Source: Rubrivivax sp. (GTDB lineage: Bacteria > Pseudomonadota > Gammaproteobacteria > Burkholderiales > Burkholderiaceae_C). From it: a stretch of 64,000 nt of DNA. The notes under the pieces were generated by a model. It searched no databases. It worked only from the letters and a program-made list of their open reading frames with translations, and had not been told where the DNA came from. The DNA lies in NCBI GenBank assembly GCA_020248945.1, contig JADCGQ010000022.1:1-64000 (forward strand). The letters are read 5' to 3'. Positions 1 through 9,852 of this stretch are shown in pieces; the stretch's first letter is position 1; the number at the start of each line of letters is the position of its first letter. The position numbers and the translations under genes are program-made.

Positions 1-480
<480 letters not shown>

Positions 481-491
<11 letters not shown>

Positions 492-1929
492 CGCCCCGCC
501 GACGCCAGGGCGGCGGGTACGCGCCACGGCGCGGCGCACCGCGCCGCTGCTGTTGCGGCTGGGCCTGCTGTGCCTGCTGCTGGCGCTGGTGGCCTGGGCC
601 TGGCCGGCCGGCAACCCGGTGACGGCGCTGGTCGGCCTGCTCGGTGCCGCGGTCTCGGCGGCCGAACTGCGGGGCTACTTCAGCCGGCGCGAACATGCGC
701 TGCTGCGCGTCATCGAGACCTGGGCGGCGGGCGAGCGCGCCTCGACCTCATCGCTGGCCGACCCGCAGGCGCAGCGTGCGCTGGCGGCCGTGAATCAACG
801 CCTCTTCGACACTCAAGGCCGGCTCTGGGCGCAGATCCACACGCTGCAGGCGCTGGTCGACCACTCGCCCGCGCCGCTGCTGCGCATCCGCACCGGCGGC
901 CAGGCGCGCGAGACCGCCTGCGAACCATTGAACAATGCGGCCCGGCGGCTGCTGACGCTGCTGGGTGCCGGCGAGCGGCCGGCGGTGGCGGCGCTGGGTG
1001 CCGACTTCGAGGCGCTGGTCACGGCCCCGGCACGGCCATCCGGATCGGCAAGCGCCGACGCGGCCACGGTCCGCCTCGCCGGGCAGCCGTTGCGCTACGC
1101 GCTGTCGGTGGCCGAACTGTCGACGCCCGACGGAAGTGCGCGCATCGTGGCGCTGCTCGATGTCCAGGACGCCCTGGACCGCGCCCAGGCCAATGCCTGG
1201 CGCGATCTCGCGCGCGTGCTGTCGCACGAGATCATGAACGCGATGGCGCCAATCACGTCACTCGCCGAATCGGCTGCGCGCGAGATGAAGTCCGGCAGCG
1301 ACCTGCCCGCGGCCGTCGCGGCGGTCGATGCGCTGGCGAGGCGCTCGCAGTCGCTGCTGCGCTTCGTGGAGGCCTACCGCGCGATGGCCCGACCGCTGCG
1401 GCCGCGGGAGGAGACGATCGCGCTGGCGCCCTGGCTGGCCGAGAACCTGCTGGCCTGGCGGGCGCAGTGGGGCGACGCCGTGCAGTGGCAGTACGAGGTG
1501 CGCCCGCCCACGCTGGCGCTGCGGGCTGATCCGGCCCTGCTGCAGCAGGCCTTGGGCGCGATTGTGGTGAACGCCGCGGAGGCGGCGCTCGACGCGGCGT
1601 CGCGCGCGGGTGGGCGACCGCCCTCGGTGGCTGTCCGGGCGGAACCGTGTGGGGAAGGCCGGGTGATGCTGGCCATCGAAGACAGCGGCGGCGGCATCAC
1701 GTCAACGCAGCGCGAGCAGGTGCTGGTACCGTTCTACACAACCAAGCCGGCTGGCAGCGGCATCGGTCTGAGCCTGGCACGGCAGATCGTGCTGTCTCAC
1801 GGCGGCCGTCTGGGCATCGATGACTCGCCGCTCGGCGGCGCGCGGATCTCGATCGAGCTGGGCGTGGCCGGTGCCGCCGATTCGGTCAGGGCCGCAGACG
1901 AGCGAGAGCCGCCGCAGACGCTGACATGA
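481..1929 (+). CDS. Membrane sensor histidine kinase, NtrY-like
   Basis: A 482-residue kinase. It has a basic N-terminus, one or two hydrophobic segments at about residues 22-60, and a PAS-like middle part. The dimerisation helix carries the phospho-acceptor His249 in LSHEIMNAMAPI. An HATPase_c domain follows, with an N box (VNAAEAAL), a G1 box (DSGGGI) and a G2 box (GSGIGLSL). The HEIMN form of the H box is typical of NtrY-like kinases paired with sigma-54 activators. The ATG lies inside the upstream regulator gene with an 11-base overlap, which implies translational coupling. The signal sensed is unknown, and there is little room for a periplasmic domain. Confidence 0.88.
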
Positions 1930-1967
1930 GGCGCTCGGCCATAGCAGCGGCCGCGCCGTCGATGGGA

Positions 1968-2828
1968 TCAGAGGTCGGTGCGCAGCCGCCAGATCTCGGG
2001 GAACAGCACCACGTCGAGCATCTTGCGCAGGTAGCTCACGCCGCCGGTGCCGCCGGTGCCGCGCTTGAAGCCGATGACCCGCTCCACCGTCGTCACATGC
2101 CGAAAGCGCCACAGGCGGAACGCGTCTTCCAGGTCGGTGAGCTCTTCGCCCAGCTGGTACAGGTCCCAGTGCTCGCGTGGCGCTCGGTAGACCTGCAGCC
2201 AGGCGGCCTCGACCTCGCGGCATTCGGCGTAGGGCTGCGTCCAGTCGCGCTCGGTGTAGCTGGCCGGCACCGGCAGGCCGCGGCGGGCGAGGAGGCGCAG
2301 TGCCTCGTCGTACAGGCTCGGGGCGTGGAAGGCGACGTCGACCTCGGCCAGCAGGTCGGGCCGGTGGGCATGCGGCCTGCGCATCGCGGCGTTCTTGTTG
2401 CCGAGGCGGAACTCGATGCAGCGGTACTGCCAGCTCTGGAAGCCGCTGCTCTTGGCGAGTGACTCGCGCATGGCGCTGTACTCGGGCGGTGTCATCGTGG
2501 CCAGCACGTCCCAGGCGTGCACCAGCTGCTCCATGATGCGGCTCACGCGCGCCAGCATCTTGAAGGCCACGGGCAGGTCATCGGCCGCCACCGCCGCGAT
2601 GGCGGCGGCCAGCTCGTGCAGCATCAGCTTCATCCACAGCTCGCTGGTCTGGTGCTGCACGATGAACAGCATCTCGTCGTGCGCGGGGCTCAGCGGGTGC
2701 TGGGCGCCGAGCACGGCGTCGAGGTGCAGGTAGTCGCCATAGCTCATGCTGCCGGCGAAGTCGAGCTCGGCGCCGTCGACGCTGGTGGTGTCGGCCGTGT
2801 GGGTGGGGTGGACGGGGCAGCCGCTCAT
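1968..2828 (-). CDS. kynA: Tryptophan 2,3-dioxygenase
   Basis: Haem enzyme that opens the indole ring of L-tryptophan to N-formylkynurenine, the first step of the kynurenine pathway. At 286 residues it has the usual bacterial size. The distal haem-pocket histidine is His59 in [11 protein letters not shown]. The proximal ligand is His244 in [14 protein letters not shown], followed by the glycine-rich GTGGTGG loop and the SYLRKM end. The ATG at 2828 was chosen because AAGGGGA sits just upstream and upstream codons look non-coding. It is the last gene of kynB-kynU-kynA and starts 13 bases after the kynU stop. Unusually, the first enzyme of the pathway is the last gene of the operon, but this order is common in Burkholderiales. 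Confidence 0.97.
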   Translation of the reverse strand: MSGCPVHPTHTADTTSVDGAELDFAGSMSYGDYLHLDAVLGAQHPLSPAHDEMLFIVQHQTSELWMKLMLHELAAAIAAVAADDLPVAFKMLARVSRIMEQLVHAWDVLATMTPPEYSAMRESLAKSSGFQSWQYRCIEFRLGNKNAAMRRPHAHRPDLLAEVDVAFHAPSLYDEALRLLARRGLPVPASYTERDWTQPYAECREVEAAWLQVYRAPREHWDLYQLGEELTDLEDAFRLWRFRHVTTVERVIGFKRGTGGTGGVSYLRKMLDVVLFPEIWRLRTDL

Positions 2829-2841
2829 CGATGCATCCCCT

Positions 2842-4089
2842 TCAAGTGACCGCGTGGCGCTGGTTGAACTCGGGCCGGCGCCACTCCTCGTGCGCCAGCA
2901 CCTCGCGCAGGTGCTCGGCGGCGTCCCACGCATCCACGTAGCGCAGGTACAGCGGGGTGAAGCCGAAGCGCAGCACATCGGGGGCGCGGAAGTCGCCGAT
3001 CACGCCGCGGGCGATGAGCGCCTGCACCACCGGGTAGCCGAGCTCGGGGTGGTTGAAGCAGACCTGGCTGCCGCGTTCGGCATCCTGCGTCGGCGAGGCC
3101 AGGGCCAGGGCAGGGCAGGTGGCCTGCACGCGCTCGGCGAACAGCCGCGTGAGGGCCAGGCTCTTGCGGCGCAGCGCGGCCATGCCACCCAGCGGTTCAG
3201 CCGCCAGCACGGTGTCGACGCCGCACTCCAGCGCCGCCAGGCTCAGCACCGCGGGCGTGCCGCACTGGTAGCGCGCAATCCCCGGCGCCGGCCGGTAGCC
3301 GGGTGTGAACTCGAAGGGCGCGGCATGCCCGATCCAGCCCGCCAGCGGCTGCCAGAAGCGGCCGACGTGGCGCGGGTGCGCCCAGACGAAAGCCGGCGCG
3401 CCGGGGCCGCCGTTGAGGTACTTGTAGCCGCAGCCCACCGCGAAGTCGGCTTGGGCAGCGGTCAGGTCCACCGGCACGGCGCCAGCGCTGTGGGCCAGGT
3501 CCCAGATCGTCAGTGCGCCTGCCGCGTGCGCCTGCCGCGTGACGGCGGCCATGTCGTGCATGCGGCCGGTGCGGTAGTTGACGTGGGTGAGCATCAGCAC
3601 GGCCGTCTGCCCGGTGAGCCGCGTCTCGATCTCGTCCGGCTCCACCAGCACCAGCTCGAAGCCGTGCTCGCGCGCCAGGCTTTCGGCGATGTAGAGGTCG
3701 GTCGGGAAGTTGCTGCGCTCGCTGAGGATGACGCGGCGCGCCGGGGTGTCCTGCTTCACGATCAGCAGCGCCGCGGCCAGCACCTTGAACAGGTTCACGC
3801 TGGTGGAGTCGGCCACCACCAGCTCGCCTGCGCCGGCACCCACCAGCCGCGCGATCTTGTCGCCCACGCGCGCCGGCAGCGCCATCCAGCCGGCGCTGTT
3901 CCAGCTGCGGATGAGGCCCTGGCCCCATTCCTGTTCCACCACCTGCTGCACGCGCGCGGCGGTGGCGCGCGGCAGCACGCCGAGCGAGTTTCCGTCGAGG
4001 TAGATCAGGCCCTCGGGGATGTGGAACTGCCCGCGCAGCGGGGCCAGCGGGTCGGTAGCGTCGAGCGCCAGGGCATCTTGTCGGGTCAT
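2842..4089 (-). CDS. kynU: Kynureninase
   Basis: PLP enzyme that hydrolyses kynurenine to anthranilate and alanine. Its 415 residues match the bacterial family. The PLP lysine is Lys223 in [12 protein letters not shown], and the substrate-binding segments YLDGNSLG and RSNFPTD are present near residues 30 and 125. It lies between kynB and kynA with 13-base gaps on both sides, so the three genes form one transcript. The ribosome-binding site is weak, which suggests coupling to translation of kynB. The product, anthranilate, is the substrate of the divergent CoA ligase at 4815. Confidence 0.97.
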   Translation of the reverse strand: MTRQDALALDATDPLAPLRGQFHIPEGLIYLDGNSLGVLPRATAARVQQVVEQEWGQGLIRSWNSAGWMALPARVGDKIARLVGAGAGELVVADSTSVNLFKVLAAALLIVKQDTPARRVILSERSNFPTDLYIAESLAREHGFELVLVEPDEIETRLTGQTAVLMLTHVNYRTGRMHDMAAVTRQAHAAGALTIWDLAHSAGAVPVDLTAAQADFAVGCGYKYLNGGPGAPAFVWAHPRHVGRFWQPLAGWIGHAAPFEFTPGYRPAPGIARYQCGTPAVLSLAALECGVDTVLAAEPLGGMAALRRKSLALTRLFAERVQATCPALALASPTQDAERGSQVCFNHPELGYPVVQALIARGVIGDFRAPDVLRFGFTPLYLRYVDAWDAAEHLREVLAHEEWRRPEFNQRHAVT

Positions 4090-4102
4090 GTCAGCAATCG
4101 GT

Positions 4103-4765
4103 TCATGTCAGTTCCCTCAGCACGGCGCGCACCGGGGATGCGCAGGCCTGGCTCAGCTTCAAGGGCAGGGCGATGAGCTCGTAGTCGCCTTCGGGCACGC
4201 CGTCCAGGCACAGGTTCTCCAGCACGCGCAGGCCGCGCTGGCGCAGCACCTGGTGGGCGTCGAGCGTCTTGCTGCTGGCGGGGTCGACGCTGGCGCTGTC
4301 GATGCCCACCAGCACCACGCCAGCATCGGCCAGCGCGCTGAGCGTGGCCGGGTGGAAGGCGGGCAACTCGTCGTCGAAGCGCTCGGCCGGAAAGCGCTCG
4401 TAGCAGCGCACCAGCACGCGCGGTGGCAGGTCGTTCAACGCGTGCCCGAGGTGCGCCAAGGTGATCAGCGGCCCGCAGCCGATGGCGTGGATGACGCGGC
4501 AGGGGCCGAGGTAGGGCTCGAGCGGCAGCTCGCCGATGGCCGCGCCCGCATCGTCGTAGTGCAGCGGCGCGTCGGCATGGGCGCCGATGTGCGGGCTGAG
4601 GGTGAGTGCGCTCACGTTCACCGGGCAGCCCGGGCCGACGCGCGCCACCCACTGCTGCGTGTAGGCGGTGTCGCCCGGGAACACCGGCGCGCCCGGGCCC
4701 ACCGGCGGGGAGATGTCCCAGAGCCGCTGCTCCCGTCGCTTGTTGTCGGCCATGGCGGGCATCAT
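4103..4765 (-). CDS. kynB: Kynurenine formamidase
   Basis: Metal-dependent cyclase-like hydrolase that converts N-formylkynurenine to kynurenine and formate. The zinc-binding motif is His59, His63, Asp65 and His69 in [14 protein letters not shown]. The C-terminal [15 protein letters not shown] block is typical of KynB. I chose the ATG at 4765 (220 residues) because GGAG lies eight bases upstream. An internal ATG at 4753, giving MADNKRR and 216 residues, is also possible. It is the promoter-proximal gene of kynB-kynU-kynA. Its start is only 49 bases from that of the divergent anthranilate-CoA ligase, so the two units probably share regulation, for example by a KynR-type Lrp regulator. No such regulator gene is in the window. 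Confidence 0.96.
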   Translation of the reverse strand: MMPAMADNKRREQRLWDISPPVGPGAPVFPGDTAYTQQWVARVGPGCPVNVSALTLSPHIGAHADAPLHYDDAGAAIGELPLEPYLGPCRVIHAIGCGPLITLAHLGHALNDLPPRVLVRCYERFPAERFDDELPAFHPATLSALADAGVVLVGIDSASVDPASSKTLDAHQVLRQRGLRVLENLCLDGVPEGDYELIALPLKLSQACASPVRAVLRELT

Positions 4766-4780
4766 AGGTGCGGCTCCGCG

Positions 4781-4809
4781 TTGACAGCGGCGGCCCGGGC
4801 TTCGAACAT
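4781..4809 (+). promoter_or_regulatory. Putative sigma-70 promoter of the anthranilate-CoA ligase gene
   Basis: A perfect -35 TTGACA at 4781-4786 is followed, after 17 bases, by a weak -10 GAACAT at 4804-4809. It lies in the 49-base gap between the divergent kynB and CoA-ligase starts. If used, transcription would begin at about the ATG at 4815, giving a leaderless message. That would fit the absence of a Shine-Dalgarno sequence there. The -10 match is poor, so this is tentative. Confidence 0.35.
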
Positions 4810-4814
4810 GCCGC

Positions 4815-6503
4815 ATGGCAGCCGAAGCTCCAGCGCACGCCAGCGCCCACCTCGATCGTTTTGCGCTCGATCGCCTGCCGCCAGCCGCGGCGCTGCCCGA
4901 GTTCGTGTTCGACCTGCCCGGGCTGCAGCTGCCACCGCGGCTGAACGCCACTGCCGCGCTGCTCGATGCCGCCGTGGCGCGCGGCCTGGGCGGGCAGCCC
5001 TGCCTGCTGGGCGAGGGCGTGGCCTGGAGCTACGCCGAGACGAAGGCCCAGGTCGACCGCATCGCCGGCGTGCTGGTGCACCAGCTCGGCCTGGTGGCCG
5101 GCAACCGCGTGCTGCTGCGCGGCGCCAACACGCCGCTGCTGGCGGCCTGCATGCTGGCGGTGATGAAGGCCGGCGGCATAGCCGTGGGCACCATGCCCAT
5201 GCTGCGCGCCCGCGAGCTGGCCACGATCATCGACAAGGCCCAGATCAGCCACGCCCTGTGCGATGGCCGCCTGGCCGACGAACTGGCCGCCGCGCGACCG
5301 CTCTGCCCCAGCCTGCACACCGTGCGCCACTACGGCACGCCGGCCGCGCCGGGCGAGCTCGAAGCCGCTGCCGCCCGCGAGCCTGGGCACTTCGAGCCCG
5401 TCGACACCGCCGCCACCGACGTGGCGCTGCTGGCCTTCACCAGCGGCACCACCGGCGTGCCCAAGGGCACGATGCACTTCCACCGCGACCTGATCGCCGC
5501 CTGCGCCTGCTGGCCGCCGCACGTGCTGCGCGCACAGGCCAGCGACCGCTTCATCGGCAGCCCGCCGCTGGCCTTCACCTTCGGCCTGGGCGGCCTGCTG
5601 CTGTTTCCGCTGGCGGCAGGCGCCAGCACCGTGCTGCTGGAGAAGGCCTCGCCCGAGGCGCTGCTGCCCGCCATCGGCCGCTTCGGTGCCACGGTGTGCG
5701 TGACGGCGCCCACGTCGTACCGCGCGATGGCCGCCTTGGTGGTGCAGATGCCTCAGCCCCCCATGCCGACGCTGCGCAAGTGCGTCAGCGCCGGCGAGGC
5801 GCTGCCCGCGGCCACACGCACGCTGTGGCGCCAGACCACCGGCGTGGAGATCATCGACGGCATCGGCTCCACCGAGATGTTCCACATCTTCATCTCGGCC
5901 CGCGAAGACCAGGCCCGCGGCGGTGCCACCGGCCTGCCGGTGCCGGGCTACCGCGCCGCCATCCTGGGCGACGACGGCCGCGAGCTGCCACCCGGGCAGG
6001 TGGGCCGCCTGGCCGTGAAGGGCCCCACCGGCTGCAAGTACCTCGACGACCCGCGCCAGGCCCAGTACGTGCAAGGCGGCTGGAACCTGACGGGCGATGC
6101 CTACCTGGTGGACCCCGCCGACGGCCAGTTCGTCTATCAGGCGCGCACCGACGACATGATCGTCTCCGGCGGCTACAACATCGCCGGCCCCGAGGTCGAG
6201 GCGGCGCTGCTGCTGCACCCGGCGGTGGCCGAGTGCGGCGTGGTCGGCGCGCCCGACGAGGCCCGCGGCATGCTCGTCAAGGCCTTCGTGGTGCTCAAGC
6301 CCGGCCACGAGGGCGATGCCGCCATGGCCGCGGCGCTGCAGGACTTCGTCAAGCAGACGATCGCGCCCTACAAGTACCCGCGTGCCGTGGTATTCCGGTC
6401 CAGCCTGCCCCGCACCGAGACCGGCAAGCTGCAGCGCTTTCGGCTGAAGCAGGAACCTGAAGCAGGAGCCTGCGGGCTCAGTTTGACGCCGCCCCCGGCT
6501 TGA
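4815..6503 (+). CDS. abmG: 2-aminobenzoate (anthranilate)-CoA ligase
   Basis: Member of the AMP-forming acyl/aryl-CoA ligase family, 562 residues. The AMP-binding P-loop is TSGTTGVPKG at residues 209-218, the A5-like motif is IDGIGSTEMF, the A7/A8 region is GDAYLVD and IVSGGYNIAG, and the catalytic C-terminal lysine is Lys538 in TETGKLQRF. The overall pattern fits the benzoate/2-aminobenzoate ligase group. Placement head-to-head with kynBUA makes anthranilate the natural substrate: ATP plus anthranilate plus CoA gives 2-aminobenzoyl-CoA, the entry to the aerobic hybrid pathway. The next enzyme, 2-aminobenzoyl-CoA monooxygenase/reductase, is not in the window. The 3' end overlaps the convergent hydrolase gene by 26 bases. 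Confidence 0.88.
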   Translation: MAAEAPAHASAHLDRFALDRLPPAAALPEFVFDLPGLQLPPRLNATAALLDAAVARGLGGQPCLLGEGVAWSYAETKAQVDRIAGVLVHQLGLVAGNRVLLRGANTPLLAACMLAVMKAGGIAVGTMPMLRARELATIIDKAQISHALCDGRLADELAAARPLCPSLHTVRHYGTPAAPGELEAAAAREPGHFEPVDTAATDVALLAFTSGTTGVPKGTMHFHRDLIAACACWPPHVLRAQASDRFIGSPPLAFTFGLGGLLLFPLAAGASTVLLEKASPEALLPAIGRFGATVCVTAPTSYRAMAALVVQMPQPPMPTLRKCVSAGEALPAATRTLWRQTTGVEIIDGIGSTEMFHIFISAREDQARGGATGLPVPGYRAAILGDDGRELPPGQVGRLAVKGPTGCKYLDDPRQAQYVQGGWNLTGDAYLVDPADGQFVYQARTDDMIVSGGYNIAGPEVEAALLLHPAVAECGVVGAPDEARGMLVKAFVVLKPGHEGDAAMAAALQDFVKQTIAPYKYPRAVVFRSSLPRTETGKLQRFRLKQEPEAGACGLSLTPPPA

Positions 6504-7356
6504 GCCCGAACAGCTCGGCCATGGCAGCGCGGTACTGCGCGCGGCCGAGCGAGTTGGTGTTGTGGTGCGAGCCGCCTTCCACCAGCACGAAGCGCTTGGG
6601 CTCGGCGGCCTGCTCATAGAGGCGCCGGCCGAGCTCGGGCCGGATCAGGCGGTCTTCGCTGCCGTGCACCACCAGCACCGGCGCGCCGACCTGCCCGATG
6701 CGCTCGCCGGCCTCGAAGCGCTGCGTGATCAGCGGCCCCACCGGCAGCCAGCCCCACTTGAAGGTGGACACCACCTCGCGGATCGACGGGAAGCTGCCCT
6801 CGACGATGAGCCCGCGCTCGTCGGCCACCTGCGCGGCCAGGTTCACCGCGATGGCGCCGCCCAGCGAGTGGCCGAACACGTAGCGCGGCGACTGCGGGTG
6901 CTGCGCGGCCAGCCAGCGCCAGGCGGCCAGCGCGTCCTCGGTGGCCTCGGCCTCGCCGGGCAGCAAGGGGCTGCTCTGGCCGAAGCCCCGGTAGTCGATG
7001 CCCAGCACGGCAAAGCCGAGCTCGTGCATGCGGCGCATGCGGTTGGCGCTGCTGCGCACGTCCCAGCGCGCGCCGTGCAGATACAGCAGCACCGGGGCGT
7101 TGGCGGTGGGCTGCGGCAGCCACAGGCCGTGCAGGCGCACCGGGGTGTCGGCGCCGGCGGTGCGGTGCTCGATCCACACGTCCTGCAGGCCCTCGGCCGC
7201 GGCGCCGCCCCAGCTGCGCGTGCCGGGCTGGAAGATCCACTCGCGCTGCTTCTCGTCGAGCGTGGCGCAGCCGGCCTGCAGCCCGATGGCGGCGGCCACG
7301 GCCAGCAGCAGCAGCAGGCCGCGGCGCAAGGGATGGCGGGGAAGGCGTAGATTCAT
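6478..7356 (-). CDS. Alpha/beta-hydrolase lipoprotein
   Basis: A 292-residue protein with a basic, hydrophobic signal sequence and lipobox GLQAGC (Cys30), so it is probably anchored to the outer membrane. The fold is the BEM46/acyl-peptidase-like alpha/beta hydrolase: oxyanion segment YLHGARWD, nucleophile Ser164 in FGHSLGGA, acid Asp235 in VHGSEDRLI, and base His264 or His265 in GGSHHNT. The substrate cannot be deduced. The ATG at 7356 was chosen because it places the signal sequence directly at the N-terminus. Another in-frame ATG at 7374 has no better ribosome-binding site. It overlaps the end of the convergent CoA-ligase gene by 26 bases. Confidence 0.82.
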   Translation of the reverse strand: MNLRLPRHPLRRGLLLLLAVAAAIGLQAGCATLDEKQREWIFQPGTRSWGGAAAEGLQDVWIEHRTAGADTPVRLHGLWLPQPTANAPVLLYLHGARWDVRSSANRMRRMHELGFAVLGIDYRGFGQSSPLLPGEAEATEDALAAWRWLAAQHPQSPRYVFGHSLGGAIAVNLAAQVADERGLIVEGSFPSIREVVSTFKWGWLPVGPLITQRFEAGERIGQVGAPVLVVHGSEDRLIRPELGRRLYEQAAEPKRFVLVEGGSHHNTNSLGRAQYRAAMAELFGLKPGAASN

Positions 7357-7490
7357 GGTCGCTGAAGGCGCCATGTTGTCATTGGCCGTCGCCCCGGCGC
7401 CACCGCGGGGCCTTGCCCCGGGGCGCGCCCCCTTGCGGGCACTGCGGTTTGCAGACTAGGCTCGGCGCCCACGCGACACAGGAGTGGCTG

Positions 7491-7919
7491 ATGAAGACAG
7501 TGTCCGAACTGCTGAAGGCCCGCGACGGCACGCTCTGGCACGTGCGCCCGGAGGATTCGGTGTTCGCTGCGCTTGAGTTGCTGGCGCAGCACGATGTCGG
7601 CGCGCTGGTCGTCATGGAGGGCGCCAAGCTGGTGGGCGTGGTCAGCGAGCGCGACTACACCCGCAAGGTGGCGCTGCAGGGCCGCAATTCCCGCACCACC
7701 ACGGTGGCCGACATCATGACGCGGCATGTCTACACCGTGACGCCCGAGACGCGAACCCAGGTCTGCATGGCCTTGCTCAGCGAAAAGAAGATCCGCCACC
7801 TGCCGGTGCTCGACGGCCACACGGTGCTGGGCATGATCTCCATCCGAGACATCATGGATGACATCATTGCCGACCGCGAGGCGACGATCGCCCAGCTCGA
7901 AAGCTACATCCACTCTTGA
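7491..7919 (+). CDS. Two-CBS-domain protein
   Basis: A 142-residue soluble protein made of two CBS domains, at about residues 10-65 and 75-132. The repeated patterns are GALVVMEGAKLVGVVSERDY and HLPVLDGHTVLGMISIRDI. Such stand-alone CBS pairs usually bind adenine nucleotides or similar ligands and act as regulatory sensors. AGGAG sits a few bases before the ATG at 7491, which decides the start over the in-frame upstream codons. The hybrid kinase gene begins 80 bases downstream on the same strand, so co-transcription is likely but a functional link is only inferred. Confidence 0.9.
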   Translation: MKTVSELLKARDGTLWHVRPEDSVFAALELLAQHDVGALVVMEGAKLVGVVSERDYTRKVALQGRNSRTTTVADIMTRHVYTVTPETRTQVCMALLSEKKIRHLPVLDGHTVLGMISIRDIMDDIIADREATIAQLESYIHS

Positions 7920-7999
7920 GTCCCCCCACGGTCGGCACCGACACACCTGCGCGGGCTGCCACACGCGCAGTGGGTCCTGCGCGTTATCCTCGGCAGCCC

Positions 8000-9784
8000 A
8001 TGACCGAGCACCCGGCACGCGACGGCGTCGACATCGCGATCCAGCGCGAGATTCTTCAGGTTGCGCTGAGCAACTCGGGGCGCTCGGTGTGGCTGCTGAT
8101 GGCGGCTGTGCTGTTCATGGCCTGGCTCGGCTACGACGTCGACCGCCCATGGGCCGCTGGGTCGGTGCTGGTGCTGGGCGCCGCGGTCTCGGCCTGGCGT
8201 TGGCGCATCTCGGCACGCTGGGGTGCCACCTCCGAGCACCCGAGCAGCGACATCACGCGGGCCACCCACGAGCTCGAGGCCAACGCCGTGGCGGTGGGCC
8301 TGATGTGGGCACTGGTCACGGTGTTCGTGTACCCCTTGCTGATCGGGCCGATGGCCTCGACCTACCTGATCGCGCTCACCGGCTCGGTGGCCGTGGCGGC
8401 GCTGTTCATGGCCATGGCGGGGCGGGCCTTCAAGATCCTGCTGGCCATGCAGGTGCTGTCGCTGGCCGCGGTCTCGCTGCTGGTCGAGTCGGTGCAGTCG
8501 CTGCCGCTGGCCGTGCTGGCGGTGCTGTTCGGCCTGACGATGCTGCGCGCGACGCGCGAGTTCCGCGAGATCAACCTGGCCTCGCTGTGCGACCGCCAGG
8601 CGGCCGACGAATCGCGCCGCTCGCTGGAGCGCGCCGTCGAGGAGGCGCGTGCCGCCGATGCCGCCAAGAGCCAGTTCCTGGCCACCATGAGCCACGAGAT
8701 CCGCACGCCGATGAACGGCGTGCTCGGTGCCATGGACCTGCTGAAGGAGACGCCGCTCGACCAGCGCCAGCGCCGCCTGGTGCGCACCGCGGCGCAATCG
8801 GGCGAGTCGCTGATGGAGATCCTCAACGACGTGCTCGACCACTCCAAGATCGAGGCCGGCAAGCTGGTGCTGGCGCAGTCGCCCACGTCGCTGCACTCGG
8901 TGGCAATGTCGGCGGCGGCGCTGTTCCGCGCCCGTGCCGAGACCAAGTCTCTGGCGCTGATGCTCGACATCGAGCCCGATGTGCCCGACGGCGTGCTCGC
9001 AGATGGCCCGCGCCTGAAGCAGGTGCTGCTGAACCTGCTGTCCAACGCGGTGAAGTTCACCGAGCGCGGCGGCATCACGCTGCGGCTGGCGCTGCAGTCG
9101 CGCGAGCCGAACGCCGTGCGCGTGCGCTTAGAGGTGCAGGACACCGGGGTCGGCATCCAGGCCGAAGAGCTCGAGCGCGTGTTCCTGCCGTTCACGCAGT
9201 TCGGCGGCACGCGTGCGCGGCTGAGCGGCGGCACCGGCCTCGGCCTGTCGATCAGCCAGCGCATCATCGAAGCGATGGGTGGGCGCATCGAGGTCACGAG
9301 CCGGGTCGGCGCGGGCTCCAACTTCTGGTTCACGCTGTTCCTGCCGCTGGCGCCCGAGATGCCGCCGCGCCCCGTGGACAGCGACTTCGCCGGTCTCGAC
9401 GGCTCCGACCACCTCGAGGGCGTGGTGATGCTCGTCGAGGACAACGAGGTCAACCGCCTCATCGGCACCGAGATGCTGCGCAGCTTCGGGCTCGACGTGA
9501 AAGTGGCCTACGACGGCGCACAGGCGCTGCAGCTGCTGGAGCAGCACCGCGTCGACCTGGTGCTGATGGACATCGGCATGCCGGTGCTCGACGGCCACGA
9601 GGCCACGCGGCAGCTGCGCGAACGCGAAACCCGCCTGAAGCTGCCGCGCGTGCCGGTGGTGGCGCTGACGGCCTACGCCTTCGAGAGCGATGCCGCCAAG
9701 GCGCTGGACGCCGGCATGGACGCCCACATCGCCAAGCCCTATTCGCGCGAAAGGCTGCGCGAGATCGTGCAGCGCTGGTTGTGA
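8000..9784 (+). CDS. Hybrid sensor histidine kinase with receiver domain
   Basis: A 594-residue membrane protein. Residues about 30-180 form five or six hydrophobic segments without a large periplasmic domain. A coiled stretch leads to the HisKA domain, with His232 in TMSHEIRTPMNGVLG. The HATPase_c domain has LLNLLSNAVKFT, DTGVGI and GTGLGLSI. The C-terminal receiver begins VMLVEDNEVNRL and has phospho-acceptor Asp524 in VLMDIGMPVLDG. No HPt or output domain is present, so the phosphate must pass to a partner encoded elsewhere. I chose the ATG at 8000. An in-frame TTG at 7916 would add 28 residues of low-complexity sequence overlapping the CBS gene. Confidence 0.9.
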   Translation: MTEHPARDGVDIAIQREILQVALSNSGRSVWLLMAAVLFMAWLGYDVDRPWAAGSVLVLGAAVSAWRWRISARWGATSEHPSSDITRATHELEANAVAVGLMWALVTVFVYPLLIGPMASTYLIALTGSVAVAALFMAMAGRAFKILLAMQVLSLAAVSLLVESVQSLPLAVLAVLFGLTMLRATREFREINLASLCDRQAADESRRSLERAVEEARAADAAKSQFLATMSHEIRTPMNGVLGAMDLLKETPLDQRQRRLVRTAAQSGESLMEILNDVLDHSKIEAGKLVLAQSPTSLHSVAMSAAALFRARAETKSLALMLDIEPDVPDGVLADGPRLKQVLLNLLSNAVKFTERGGITLRLALQSREPNAVRVRLEVQDTGVGIQAEELERVFLPFTQFGGTRARLSGGTGLGLSISQRIIEAMGGRIEVTSRVGAGSNFWFTLFLPLAPEMPPRPVDSDFAGLDGSDHLEGVVMLVEDNEVNRLIGTEMLRSFGLDVKVAYDGAQALQLLEQHRVDLVLMDIGMPVLDGHEATRQLRERETRLKLPRVPVVALTAYAFESDAAKALDAGMDAHIAKPYSRERLREIVQRWL

Positions 9785-9810
9785 ACGCCCGTCCGCCGGC
9801 TGCAAACACC

Positions 9811-9847
9811 CGTTCGCGCTGAGCCCTTCGTCAGGCTCAGCCCGAAC
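9811..9847. repeat. REP-like palindromic repeat between convergent genes
   Basis: A 37-base imperfect inverted repeat running from CGTTCG to CGAACG, with CTGAGCC pairing to GGCTCAG around a short loop. On the minus strand it reads CGTTCGGGCTGAGCCTG followed by ACGAAG. That is nearly the same as the element at 53483-53508 and the dispersed CGTTCGGGCTGAGCCTGTCG repeat familiar from many Burkholderiales genomes. It lies in the 68-base gap between the convergent hybrid kinase and coaX genes and could also act as a bidirectional terminator hairpin. Confidence 0.7.
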
Positions 9848-9852
9848 GGACG

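Noticed and set aside
7916..7999. Earlier TTG start for the hybrid histidine kinase
   Set aside because: It would overlap the CBS gene stop and add 28 residues of compositionally odd sequence; the ATG at 8000 is simpler.
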